A DNA stretch of 64,000 bases from Streptococcus sp. DD12 (GCF_001578885.1 NZ_KQ969497.1:51265-115264); one strand, 5' to 3'. Shown: positions 49,432 through 58,156, counted from the first letter of the stretch. The notes: generated from the letters alone by a model not told the origin. A program made the numbers and translations.

Positions 49432-50007
49432 ATGGCTCCTTTATATAATTATACGACTGTTCTACGAGCTGGAGAATTGGATATTAAGTCGGCTCGCTTA
49501 AAAGCAGGAATGACCCAAAAAGAATTGGGAAAAATTCTTGGTGTAACCAAACAGACGATTATTAACTACGAAAAAGGCACTACCGAACCAAGTTGGGAGC
49601 GCCTTGAAGATATAGCGAAAGCCTTGAAAATTGATATAGATGACCTTTTTCCTTATAGTGAACTTGGAGAAAAAAAGGGGGATTTAAAGTGGGCAGAGCA
49701 TTTGGAACGTTTGGCAAATAACTTTCAGTATGCTCGTATGGCAGAAGAAGAATTGCTGTTACAAAGTCTTTTTGATTACTCAAAATTTCAGCGAGAGGTG
49801 GAACAAAAAACTTATACGAAAGAGCAACTCAATCAAGCGTTGGAATTGGAAAGTAGCAATACCATGTCTGATGAGAATAAAATAGACCTCATCAAACTTA
49901 AATATGAAAAAGATATTCAGAAGAAAACCGACAATCTTATCTCGTTGTATAAAGACCAATCAGACAAGGAACTTGACGTAATTCGATTTGAAAATACAAA
50001 GCTATAA
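49432..50007 (+). CDS. XRE-family regulator
   Basis: 191 residues. The helix-turn-helix is KAGMTQKELGKILGVTKQTI (about residues 24-43), with NYEKGTTEPSWERLEDIAKAL after. The C-terminal half is alpha-helical and charged. Divergent from the replication operon and preceded by repeated operators, as expected of the element's master repressor. No CI-like peptidase domain is seen. A shared terminator (50215-50245) follows. Confidence 0.85.
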   Translation: MAPLYNYTTVLRAGELDIKSARLKAGMTQKELGKILGVTKQTIINYEKGTTEPSWERLEDIAKALKIDIDDLFPYSELGEKKGDLKWAEHLERLANNFQYARMAEEELLLQSLFDYSKFQREVEQKTYTKEQLNQALELESSNTMSDENKIDLIKLKYEKDIQKKTDNLISLYKDQSDKELDVIRFENTKL

Positions 50008-50214
50008 ATAGTTATTTGAGTCTTAGTAATTTTTGCCAAAACTTTTTTGATTGTTTTTCAACCAAATTTAATGTTGGCTTTTGCGCTAAATACTTATTAT
50101 ATAATTAAGCAAATAAAGTGGCTCTTTATAAAAAAAGTAGCTGTGACAAATACCGATATTAAGGTATTTTCAACCTATATTTTTCTACAATGATTATTCT
50201 TTAAAATATACAAC
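50008..50214 (+). other. AT-rich gap after the XRE gene
   Basis: About 200 bases of AT-rich sequence without a supported gene, ahead of a bidirectional terminator. Confidence 0.4.
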
Positions 50215-50245
50215 AAAAAGCCCTTAACCTGATATAGGGCTTTTT
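50215..50245. terminator. Bidirectional terminator between XRE and antitoxin genes
   Basis: AAAAAGCCCT (50215-50224) pairs with AGGGCTTTTT (50236-50245). Confidence 0.85.
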
Positions 50246-50272
50246 AGCTGGATTTAAACTATTATAATAACA

Positions 50273-50548
50273 TTAACCAATGTGAATGGTAAGAGGCTTA
50301 TTAAGAGCAAATGCGATTTTGCTCATGGTTTCGATACTCGTATTGTTGCCTCGCTCAATACGTGCGATGGTGGATTGTGGAACATGTGAGAGGTCAGCGA
50401 GTTCACGTTGGCTAAGCCCCGCCTTTTGGCGTGCATTGTAGACAGCAATGGCGCTTTCTAAGATAGCTTTTTCAGTCAGATAGCCAAATTTGAAGTCATC
50501 GTTTTTCAATTCTTCATTCAAAAAATCGTCAAATTTAATGGTTGTCAT
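50273..50548 (-). CDS. Antitoxin, HigA/XRE type
   Basis: 91 residues from the ATG at 50548 (GAGGAGA site). The helix-turn-helix KAGLSQRELADLSHVPQSTI is followed by IERGNNTSIETMSKIAFALN. Overlaps the toxin gene by 14 bases and is translated after it, the order of HigBA modules. It should neutralise the toxin and autoregulate the pair. Confidence 0.85.
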   Translation of the reverse strand: MTTIKFDDFLNEELKNDDFKFGYLTEKAILESAIAVYNARQKAGLSQRELADLSHVPQSTIARIERGNNTSIETMSKIAFALNKPLTIHIG

Positions 50549-50900
50549 TGTTATTCTCCTCAAATTCTTTTTTCAAAGCTTTAGCGTGCTGGATTTCAGT
50601 AGTAGGGGTCTTTTGCGTTTTCTTAGTAAATCCATGCGTAATGATAAAGCGGTCATCAACAACATGAAAATAAAGGGCACGCTGAATATTACTTGATACC
50701 TTAGAACGAATTTCAAAAATATCACTATCTAACTTTTTAACCCACTCCATACGTTGAGCCACCAGTAAGCCTTGCTCTTGAATTACACTAATAGTAGAAA
50801 GGAGTTTCTGCTTGTCCTTTGTCGGTATACTTTGTAAAAATTCGATAAACTCAGTCCGTCCATTTGGACGTGTGTAAAATTCAAATTGTGGGTATTTCAT
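50535..50900 (-). CDS. Toxin of the HigB/Gp49-like RelE superfamily
   Basis: 121 residues from the ATG at 50900 (GGAGATAT before it). FIEFLQSIPTKDKQKLLSTI and KKLDSDIFEIRSKVSSNIQR, then FIITHGFTKKTQKTPTTEI are Gp49-like features of ribosome-dependent mRNA interferases. With the downstream antitoxin it is probably a stabilisation module of the element, situated next to the right attachment site. Confidence 0.85.
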   Translation of the reverse strand: MKYPQFEFYTRPNGRTEFIEFLQSIPTKDKQKLLSTISVIQEQGLLVAQRMEWVKKLDSDIFEIRSKVSSNIQRALYFHVVDDRFIITHGFTKKTQKTPTTEIQHAKALKKEFEENNNDNH

Positions 50901-50909
50901 TATATCTCC

Positions 50910-50938
50910 ATGATAGCATATATTGTTCATTTGTGCAA
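50910..50938 (-). promoter_or_regulatory. Promoter of the toxin-antitoxin operon
   Basis: On the minus strand TTGCAC (50938-50933), 17 bases with extended TG, TATCAT (50915-50910). Confidence 0.65.
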
Positions 50939-51115
50939 TCGTCAATGGAATGGTGTGAACTTTTAGTATTTATCAGCTCAATTCATGTATTTTAGAGGTA
51001 AAATTCACACCATTCAGATGAAATTAGTTAAAATTGATTGAAATAACGCTTTCAGAAAAGCGTAGAAATGCCTGATATTAAAGGCTTTTAAAATTTAGTT
51101 AAACAAAAGTTGTTC

Positions 51116-51166
51116 AAACCAGGTCTTAAGAAAGCTCGTAAAGCTAGCCAGTTCTCTAAACGTTAA
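51116..51166 (+). repeat. Attachment site copy 2
   Basis: Identical over 51 bases to the rpsI end. It is followed by the native rpsI terminator (AACACCTTGC / GCAAGGTGTT, 51199-51227), repeated after copy 3. Confidence 0.9.
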
Positions 51167-51198
51167 TTCGTTACTGGACAGCAGAGTACAAACGAAAA

Positions 51199-51228
51199 CA
51201 CCTTGCAGCTTGCAAGGTGTTTTTTGTA
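51199..51228 (+). terminator. Native-type rpsI terminator, copy at att 2
   Basis: AACACCTTGC and GCAAGGTGTT pair, followed by six T. The same hairpin with one changed base is at 55559-55588. Confidence 0.85.
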
Positions 51229-51388
51229 TGAGAACTGGCGGTGCGCAATTAGGATAGCTCTAGCGACTTTAGTCGCGTAGAGATATGCTATGCAAAGTTG
51301 CCCCAAGAAAACAAGCGAAGCGATGTTTGATTGGATGGCAACCACTGCACTCAAAACGTTAATTATCAGCGATATATCAACGTTTACA

Positions 51389-51422
51389 GACATTCAAGAA
51401 TTCTTTCTTGGATGTCTTTTTT
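51389..51422 (+). terminator. Hairpin terminator in the degenerate element
   Basis: GACATTCAAGAA (51389-51400) pairs with TTCTTGGATGTC (51405-51416) with one mismatch, then six T. In the rest of 51229-51459 I see nothing else but two TTTCCACCA repeats. Confidence 0.75.
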
Positions 51423-51459
51423 GTCTCAAAAATCGAAAGTTTCCACCAAATTTCCACCA

Positions 51460-51693
51460 TTAATTTTTTAAGCTACGAAATGCAATATCTCCGACAGTTT
51501 GATTTACAGTATCTTTAGTATTAACATAGGTCTTGGTGATCTCTTTATCACTATGAGTTAAAGCCTCGGAAATAACTTCGAGTGAAACACCAGCTTGTTT
51601 AGCTAACGTGGCTCCTGTATGTCTTAGCTTACAGGGAGAAGCTGGAGCTAGTTCAGGATGTCTACGTCTTACGGAGTTCATCCTATGGTTTAG
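51460..51693 (-). pseudogene. C-terminal remnant of a tyrosine integrase
   Basis: The reading frame is open for 77 codons (from an in-frame stop at 51694-51696), beginning LNHRMNSVRRRHPEL, which aligns with YLNNKMKSVERRHKEL of the intact integrase at 45474. The catalytic box reads CKLRHTGATLAKQ with Cys in place of His, and TKTYVNTK has the Tyr. All N-terminal domains are gone. TTTCCACCA repeats (about 51439-51460) lie at its 3' end just as TTCACACCA repeats do for the intact gene. Confidence 0.85.
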
Positions 51694-51893
51694 CTAACTT
51701 AATTTGACAATCTAGGTGTAATTTTTCAAAATGGGGCAAAAGCTATCTTATAAAAGTTTTTATAGTCGGGAAATAAAAATTATTAAAAATAGCATGAAAG
51801 GCTTCATTTTGTTAAGGACTAATTTTGTTAGTTCAATTTTATCCTAACAAGAATAGTAGGAGCAAAGTAAAGCTCTTTCAAGATTGTATCTGG

Positions 51894-51899
51894 TATAAT
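51894..51899 (+). promoter_or_regulatory. Extended -10 promoter of the TetR gene
   Basis: TGG followed by TATAAT (51894-51899); no clear -35. TTGTTAAGGA and TCCTAACAA (about 51807-51850) form an imperfect inverted repeat upstream. Confidence 0.55.
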
Positions 51900-51918
51900 A
51901 AGACGAAAGGAAATGATG

Positions 51919-52485
51919 ATGTCAGAAGATTTACGTATAAAAAAAACCAAACTCGCCATTCGCACGACCTTTTTAGAGTTGCTAGCTAAAAAACCACTTA
52001 AGAAAATAACTGTTTCAGAAATTATTCAAACTGCTCAAATTAACCGTGGGACATTTTACGCTCACTATTTAGACAAATATGATTTATTAGAAAAAATTGA
52101 GGTAGAAGTGGGAGCTGAATTTTCAGTAGCTCTGCAAAATATCAATTCAACCTCTCTCAAGGATAATTGGGAGCAAGGTGACAGTTTTTCTCATATGTTA
52201 CCAATTTTAGACTATGTAGAACAAAACAAATCTCTGTTTAAATTAATGGCAGAGAATAAGTTGGGGAATGGTTGGTTCGACAAAATTGTGTCGCAGTATT
52301 TTCAGAAACTTTTTCCTTCTAATCAACCTGATGATGTTTGGTCAAAATATAAGGAAGATGTTTTAAAGGCTAGTATTATTGCGACGGTTAATTGTTGGAT
52401 TTTAGGTGGATGCTTGGAAGATAAAGAAGACCTTGCAGCCTGGATGACAGAGACCGAGCAACTCATTTTGTTTGAACATAGTTAA
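51919..52485 (+). CDS. TetR-family regulator
   Basis: 188 residues from the third of three tandem ATG codons, best spaced to AAAGG. The DNA-binding domain is KKITVSEIIQTAQINRGTFYAHY (in two parts: helix 2-3 with the Y.HY end of the recognition helix). The C-terminal ligand domain carries no recognisable signature. It precedes four genes in the same direction and probably controls them. The next gene has its own sigma-A promoter (52546-52573). Confidence 0.85.
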   Translation: MSEDLRIKKTKLAIRTTFLELLAKKPLKKITVSEIIQTAQINRGTFYAHYLDKYDLLEKIEVEVGAEFSVALQNINSTSLKDNWEQGDSFSHMLPILDYVEQNKSLFKLMAENKLGNGWFDKIVSQYFQKLFPSNQPDDVWSKYKEDVLKASIIATVNCWILGGCLEDKEDLAAWMTETEQLILFEHS

Positions 52486-52545
52486 GACAACCATACAATT
52501 TTCAAAGAAGTGTTCGATAAGCAACAGATTGAAAAATCTTGCTCG

Positions 52546-52573
52546 TTGAACGCTTTTTAATTTCGCGTATAAT
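52546..52573 (+). promoter_or_regulatory. Promoter of the MBL-DsbA-SnoaL genes
   Basis: TTGAAC (52546-52551), 16 bases, TATAAT (52568-52573). Confidence 0.75.
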
Positions 52574-52625
52574 GGGTAGTGTAATAAATGAAGTTACAAC
52601 AAAGAAACGAAATGAGGAAAAACAA

Positions 52626-53444
52626 ATGGAAAAAGATTTTACACTTTCAAATGGGACTCGCTTACATGTATTTACAGCTGATGAAATGGGCTTTATGGTC
52701 ACATCGACTCTAGTGATTCGAAATAACAAGGCCCTTCTTATTGGAGCACGCTTTCGTTTATCAGATGGACGAGAAATAGTGAATTATCTTAAAGAAAATA
52801 ACCTAGAGTTAGAACAAATCTTCATTATCCATGGTGATCCAGATTATTATTTTGGGCTAGAAGAAGTTAAAGCAGCTTTTCCAGAGGTAGTTGCGGTTGC
52901 GACTCCATATGTTGTCGAACATATCCTAGCAACGGTTGAAAATAAACTGGAAGTATGGCGTGATTTCCTAGGTGAAGATCTTCCTAAAAATGTTGTCATC
53001 CCATCTGTCATGACTGAGCAAGTCATCAACTTTCAAGAAACCAGCTGGGAATTGATTGGTTCTGAGCCAGCTCAGATTAATTTGTGGAATGAAGAAACCA
53101 AAACACTGATTGGTGGAGTTAATGTTTTCAATGAAATCCATCTATTCTTAGCGGATACACCAACTGTTGAAGAATTACGTAATTGGCAAGATCGTTTGCG
53201 TGAACTCATGGCATTGAATGCTGACCTAGTTGTTGTGAGTCACGGTGATGAAACCAAGTCATTTGACAATCAAGCTTTACAATTTTCAATTGAATATATA
53301 GATTATGCGATTGAAATAAAGGATAAGGTTGCCGATTCAGAAGAATTTAAAGAAAAAATTCAAGCAAGATTCCCAAATCTACGAAATGAACCAGTACTTG
53401 ATATGAGTGCCAAAGTCATGACTGGAGAGATGAATTGGGGGTAA
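52626..53444 (+). CDS. MBL-fold protein with atypical metal motif
   Basis: 272 residues from ATG 52626 (GAGGAAA before it; the longer frame starts at the promoter). The fold is seen in LIGARFRLSDG, IIHGDPDYYFGLEEVKAAFP near residue 77 and LVVVSHGDET near 200. The usual THxHxDH motif is reduced to HGDPDYYFG, so a standard dinuclear zinc site is unlikely. No signal peptide. It might be a hydrolase acting on an oxidised or thiol substrate, given its neighbours; that is inference. Confidence 0.75.
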   Translation: MEKDFTLSNGTRLHVFTADEMGFMVTSTLVIRNNKALLIGARFRLSDGREIVNYLKENNLELEQIFIIHGDPDYYFGLEEVKAAFPEVVAVATPYVVEHILATVENKLEVWRDFLGEDLPKNVVIPSVMTEQVINFQETSWELIGSEPAQINLWNEETKTLIGGVNVFNEIHLFLADTPTVEELRNWQDRLRELMALNADLVVVSHGDETKSFDNQALQFSIEYIDYAIEIKDKVADSEEFKEKIQARFPNLRNEPVLDMSAKVMTGEMNWG

Positions 53445-53446
53445 AA

Positions 53447-54067
53447 ATGAAACTATATTATATATGGGATGCTTACTGTGGTTGGTGTTATGGCCTTGAT
53501 AAACATCTGACTATGTTTATGGATAATCACCCAGAACTTGATTTAGAGATGATATCAGGTGGACTATTTGCAAAAGGAAATGAAAAAACAACAAAAGAGC
53601 TCGCAGCTTACCAGGGGATGAACCAAGAAATAGCGAATCGATATGGAGTGGTCTTTGGTGAAGAGTTTGAAAAAAATTTCCAGCAAGATTTGGAAGTCAA
53701 TTCTCTTCCTATTGCTCAAGCATTTGGTGTGATTCGGAAATATCTACCAAGTCAACAACATGTCTTTCTAGGATATAGATTACAACAAGCTTTTTATATG
53801 GATGGCCAAATACTTTCAGAGCTTGAAACTTATCAAAAAGTGCTGGATGAATTTTCTTTGAATAGTTCCAAGATTTTGAAAGAGATTGAAAAAGCTTGGT
53901 CCTCAGCCGAGGAGCCATATGATTTTCATAAAGCTAGTCAATTAGGTGTATCGACTTATCCAACATTGATACTTGAAAAAGATGGAAAGTATTATGATTT
54001 AAGAGGTCAGGCTACAAATATCCAAGAATTGGAGATAAATTATCAACAAATTTTGAGTGCTAGATAA
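53447..54067 (+). CDS. DsbA-family thiol oxidoreductase-like protein
   Basis: 206 residues from ATG 53447 with GGGGG before it, two bases after the MBL gene. Starts MKLYYIWDAYCGWCYG: the CGWC active site of the FrnE/2-hydroxychromene isomerase branch. The cis-Pro loop GVSTYPTLILEKDG near the end is present. No signal peptide, so it acts in the cytoplasm. Likely a thiol-disulfide or glutathione-type isomerase in the same pathway as its neighbours. Confidence 0.85.
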   Translation: MKLYYIWDAYCGWCYGLDKHLTMFMDNHPELDLEMISGGLFAKGNEKTTKELAAYQGMNQEIANRYGVVFGEEFEKNFQQDLEVNSLPIAQAFGVIRKYLPSQQHVFLGYRLQQAFYMDGQILSELETYQKVLDEFSLNSSKILKEIEKAWSSAEEPYDFHKASQLGVSTYPTLILEKDGKYYDLRGQATNIQELEINYQQILSAR

Positions 54068-54118
54068 CTGAAAAGTAGCTAGATTCCGATTGATATGATA
54101 AAAGTAGAGGTAAAGAAA

Positions 54119-54517
54119 ATGAAAAATGATTATAAAAAACTAGTTTCCCAATCCTATCAAGCAATGGATGATGGGCGAATTGAAAATTTTAAAACCTATT
54201 TTGCAGATGATTTGGTATGGAATGAAGCTCTTGGCTTTCCTTATGGTGGGATTTATCATGGTATTGATGCTGTTATTGAAAACGTCCACAGTCGTCTAGG
54301 GACGGAATGGACTAACTACAAGGCAAGTCCAGAAAACTACATCGTATCAGGGAATGATGTAGTTGTATACGGGAAATATAGCGGAAGCTATAAAGTTACT
54401 GGAAAATCCTTCCAAGCTGATTTTGCACATTTCTATCATTTTAATGAAGAAGGAAAAATTAATCATTTTATCCAAGTAGTAGATAGCGCTTTGGTAACAG
54501 AAAGTATGAAAAATTAA
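54119..54517 (+). CDS. SnoaL-like (NTF2 fold) protein
   Basis: 132 residues from ATG 54119 (GAGGT site). YFADDLVWNEALGFPYGGIY, then YHGIDAVIEN and DFAHFYHFNEEGKINHFIQV, is the SnoaL/NTF2-like pattern, a cone-shaped fold used by many small-molecule isomerases and binding proteins. Cytoplasmic. Substrate unknown. Confidence 0.8.
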   Translation: MKNDYKKLVSQSYQAMDDGRIENFKTYFADDLVWNEALGFPYGGIYHGIDAVIENVHSRLGTEWTNYKASPENYIVSGNDVVVYGKYSGSYKVTGKSFQADFAHFYHFNEEGKINHFIQVVDSALVTESMKN

Positions 54518-54535
54518 TAGAAAAGAGAAGAAAAA

Positions 54536-55444
54536 ATGAAAAAAACAATGAAAACATGGATTGCTGGATTGACTGCTGTAGCTCTTTTAGGAGCTGTAGG
54601 AACAGTTTATTACGTAAATCAAAAGCAAATAAATCAACAACAAATTTCAAAAAGAAATAGCGAGGTATCAAAAATGACAAATACAGAAAAAGCAGTAGCA
54701 CTGTTAAAATCCTTTGAAACAGGAGATACATCAATAGCTAAAGAAGTTTTAAATAAGGACTATATCCAACATAATCAAACTGTACCAACAGGATTGGATG
54801 GTTTCTTACAAATTATGGAAGACGCTCAAAATGGCCAAGGTACTACAACTGTTGAAATCAAACGTCAGATTGAAGACGGAAATACTGTCGCTCTTCATAG
54901 TGTTTACGATTTTGGCGGTCAGAAAATGGTAGGTTTTGATGTTTTCAAATTTGATGATAATGGAAAAATCACAGAACATTGGGATAATTTGAGCCCAGTC
55001 AGAGATGCGAATCGTAGTGGTCATACCCAAGTAGACGGTGTGACAAGCATTGATACAAATGTTAATAGCGAACAAACTAAAAAGCTCGTTTCAACCTATA
55101 TCGATGACATTATCTACGGAAAGAACCCTGATAAACTCGATTCTTACTTTGATGGAGATAACTATATTCAGCATAATGCTGATATGGTAGATACAGTATC
55201 AGGATTTAAAGCTTCTTTAGAACAAATGGCTCAGTACGGTATCAACATGGACTACAAGCAAACCCATCAAGTAATTGCTCAAGGAGACTTTGCCTTGGTT
55301 ATCAGTGAGGGAAATCTAGCAGGTAAAGATACCGCATTTTATGACCTTTACCGTGTTCAAAATGGAAAAATTGCAGAACATTGGGACGTAGTTGCAGATA
55401 TTCTTCCAGCTGCAGATGCTAAGAATATAAACGAGAAATTTTAA
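54536..55444 (+). CDS. Membrane-anchored protein with two SnoaL-like domains
   Basis: 302 residues. A basic start and hydrophobic segment (WIAGLTAVALLGAVGTVYYV, residues 9-28) form a signal anchor; there is no lipobox. Two SnoaL-like domains follow, each with YIQHN near its start (residues 80 and 209) and EHWD near its end (about 140 and 282), clear internal duplication. It should sit outside the membrane while its three neighbours are cytosolic. The gene ends 40 bases before att copy 3. Confidence 0.8.
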   Translation: MKKTMKTWIAGLTAVALLGAVGTVYYVNQKQINQQQISKRNSEVSKMTNTEKAVALLKSFETGDTSIAKEVLNKDYIQHNQTVPTGLDGFLQIMEDAQNGQGTTTVEIKRQIEDGNTVALHSVYDFGGQKMVGFDVFKFDDNGKITEHWDNLSPVRDANRSGHTQVDGVTSIDTNVNSEQTKKLVSTYIDDIIYGKNPDKLDSYFDGDNYIQHNADMVDTVSGFKASLEQMAQYGINMDYKQTHQVIAQGDFALVISEGNLAGKDTAFYDLYRVQNGKIAEHWDVVADILPAADAKNINEKF

Positions 55445-55484
55445 ATTTTTCAAATTGGAAACTAAAAGAGACCTTGTCAGATCT

Positions 55485-55528
55485 AGTCTTAAGAAAGCTC
55501 GTAAAGCTGGCCAATTCTCTAAACGTTA
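55485..55528 (+). repeat. Attachment site copy 3 (diverged)
   Basis: Matches the right 44 bases of the rpsI end with two substitutions (GCTGGCCAATT for GCTAGCCAGTT). The following 60 bases match those after copy 2. Confidence 0.85.
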
Positions 55529-55558
55529 ATTCCTTACTGGACAGCAGAGTACAAACGA

Positions 55559-55588
55559 AAACACCTTGTAGCTTGCAAGGTGTTTTTT
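55559..55588 (+). terminator. Native rpsI terminator, copy at att 3
   Basis: AACACCTTGT pairs with GCAAGGTGTT (one G-U), followed by T. This probably marks the ancestral sequence downstream of rpsI. Confidence 0.85.
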
Positions 55589-55626
55589 GTTATTTTTAGA
55601 GACTAAATTGGGGCACGAAAGGTGTT

Positions 55627-55718
55627 ACCGTTCACCCTTTTACAATTAGAAACAATTAGGTTTTTGACCGGAGGTAGAATCTTTTTTAAAACTTCCTTAT
55701 AGGTGAAAGGTGGACGGT
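55627..55718. repeat. Unexplained long inverted repeat
   Basis: ACCGTTCACC (55627-55636) faces GGTGGACGGT (55709-55718); pairing extends inward with CTTT/AAAGG. Smaller stems lie inside. No gene is seen in 55589-55840 apart from this and a perfect hairpin AACACCAACTAT / ATAGTTGGTGTT at 55764-55790. Confidence 0.5.
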
Positions 55719-55763
55719 CGCAAATTCTAACAGATTTCCTCCCGAAGGTTTTCGAACGCTTTC

Positions 55764-55795
55764 AACACCAACTATAGAATAGTTGGTGTTGTTTC
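55764..55795 (+). terminator. Hairpin downstream of galR
   Basis: AACACCAACTAT (55764-55775) pairs with ATAGTTGGTGTT (55779-55790). The run of T after it is weak on either strand. Confidence 0.55.
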
Positions 55796-55840
55796 ATTTA
55801 AAGAAAAGACAAACAGATACTGGTTCGTAGCATCCTCTTG

Positions 55841-56881
<1,041 letters not shown>

Positions 56882-56886
56882 CTATA

Positions 56887-56908
56887 TTTTACTAAAAAAT
56901 TAGTAAAA
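56887..56908. promoter_or_regulatory. GalR operator between galR and galK
   Basis: TTTTACTAA, four A, TTAGTAAAA: a perfect 9-base inverted repeat just upstream of the galK -35 box (56912). Confidence 0.8.
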
Positions 56909-56911
56909 GGA

Positions 56912-56940
56912 TTGATTTCAAACATGTAAGGGGTTACAAT
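56912..56940 (+). promoter_or_regulatory. galK promoter with overlapping cre-like site
   Basis: TTGATT (56912-56917), 17 bases, TACAAT (56935-56940). TGTAAGGGGTTACA (56925-56938) matches the catabolite-response consensus except one position and overlaps the -10 box. Confidence 0.7.
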
Positions 56941-56973
56941 GTCGTCGAAAAAACAAAAAGTGAGGAGATTCTT

Positions 56974-58140
56974 ATGAAACCATTAGAATTAAGAGAAACG
57001 TTTAAGGCGGTCTTTGGCCTAGAAGCTGAACACACTTTCTTTTCACCAGGTCGGATTAACTTGATTGGGGAACACACGGATTATAATGGCGGGCACGTTT
57101 TCCCAGCGGCGATTACTCTTGGGACCTATGGCGCTGCTCGTAAGCGTGATGACAAGTTGCTTCGCTTTTACTCAGGAAATTTTGAAGATAAGGGGATTAT
57201 CGATGTTCCGCTTGAAAATCTTCATTTTGAAAAAGAGCACAATTGGGCGAATTATGCTAAGGGTGTTATTCATTTTCTGCAGGAGGCTGGGCATGAGATT
57301 GATAGTGGGATGGACGTGTATGTTTACGGTAATATTCCCAATGCTTCTGGCTTGTCATCGTCTTCTTCATTGGAGCTGTTGATTGGTGTTATTGCCGAAA
57401 CACTTTATCATCTCCATTTAGAACGCCTTGATTTGGTTAAAATCGGTCAGCAAACTGAAAACGATTTTATCGGTGTCAACTCAGGCATTATGGACCAATT
57501 TGCGATTGGTATGGGGGCCGATCAGCGTGCGATTTACTTGGATACCAATACGCTCGCCTATGATTTGGTGCCACTAGACCTTAAGGACAATCTTCTTGTC
57601 ATTATGAATACCAACAAACGTCGGGAATTGGCAGACTCTAAATACAATGAACGCCGTGCAGAGTGTGAGCAAGCACTAGCTGAGTTCCAAGAAAAACTTG
57701 CCATTAAAACGCTAGGGGACTTGGACCTTTGGACCTTTGATGCTTACAGTTATTTGATTAAGGATGACGAGCGGCTCAAACGGGCCCGCCATGCTGTCCT
57801 AGAAAATCAAAGAACTTTGCAAGCTCGCAAGGCTTTAGAGGCAGGCGATTTGGAGACCTTTGGGCGTCTGATGAACGCTTCACATGTCTCTTTGGAACAC
57901 GACTACGAGGTGACAGGGATTGAGCTGGATACCTTGGTTCACACAGCCTGGGAACAAGCTGGTGTCCTAGGTGCCCGCATGACAGGAGCGGGATTTGGTG
58001 GCTGTGCCATTGCACTGGTCAATAAAGACAAAGTAGAAGCTTTTGAACAAGCTGTCGGGAAACGGTATCAAGAAGTGGTGGGGTATGCCCCAAGCTTTTA
58101 TATCGCTGAAATAGCTGGTGGTACACGGATGCTTGACTAA
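56974..58140 (+). CDS. galK: Galactokinase
   Basis: 388 residues, GHMP kinase. [15 protein letters not shown] near residue 28 is the galactokinase signature, [12 protein letters not shown] near 122 the phosphate-binding motif, and [16 protein letters not shown] near 336 the C-terminal motif. It phosphorylates galactose to galactose-1-phosphate. First gene of the Leloir operon. AGGAG site. Confidence 0.98.
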   Translation: MKPLELRETFKAVFGLEAEHTFFSPGRINLIGEHTDYNGGHVFPAAITLGTYGAARKRDDKLLRFYSGNFEDKGIIDVPLENLHFEKEHNWANYAKGVIHFLQEAGHEIDSGMDVYVYGNIPNASGLSSSSSLELLIGVIAETLYHLHLERLDLVKIGQQTENDFIGVNSGIMDQFAIGMGADQRAIYLDTNTLAYDLVPLDLKDNLLVIMNTNKRRELADSKYNERRAECEQALAEFQEKLAIKTLGDLDLWTFDAYSYLIKDDERLKRARHAVLENQRTLQARKALEAGDLETFGRLMNASHVSLEHDYEVTGIELDTLVHTAWEQAGVLGARMTGAGFGGCAIALVNKDKVEAFEQAVGKRYQEVVGYAPSFYIAEIAGGTRMLD

Positions 58141-58156
58141 GAAAGATGTAGACATT

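Larger units (their letters stand above)
45383..51166. mobile_element. Intact-looking 5.8 kb element integrated at rpsI
   Basis: Bounded by 51-base direct repeats of the rpsI end. It carries, from the left, a tyrosine integrase, an excisionase, a Rep_trans initiator/relaxase with a small upstream gene, a structured candidate origin, a MerR-like coiled-coil protein, a divergent XRE regulator and a toxin-antitoxin pair. No structural phage genes, FtsK-type coupling protein or secretion genes are present. It could be an integrative mobilizable element (if Rep_trans is a MobT-like relaxase) or a phage-satellite-like island. Confidence 0.85.
51167..55528. mobile_element. Degenerate 4.4 kb element between att copies 2 and 3
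   Basis: It has only the C-terminal part of a related integrase and no Rep or excisionase, so it is probably immobile on its own. The cargo is five rightward genes (TetR, MBL-fold, DsbA-like, SnoaL-like and a membrane-anchored double SnoaL-like). The right end is a diverged copy of the rpsI end. An integrase acting on copies 1 and 3 could in principle move both elements together; this is inference. Confidence 0.75.

Noticed and set aside
51499..51681. Functional small integrase
   Set aside because: It lacks the arm-binding and core-binding domains and the first catalytic Arg; it is a remnant.
45383..55528. Prophage
   Set aside because: No capsid, tail, packaging or lysis genes are present in either element.
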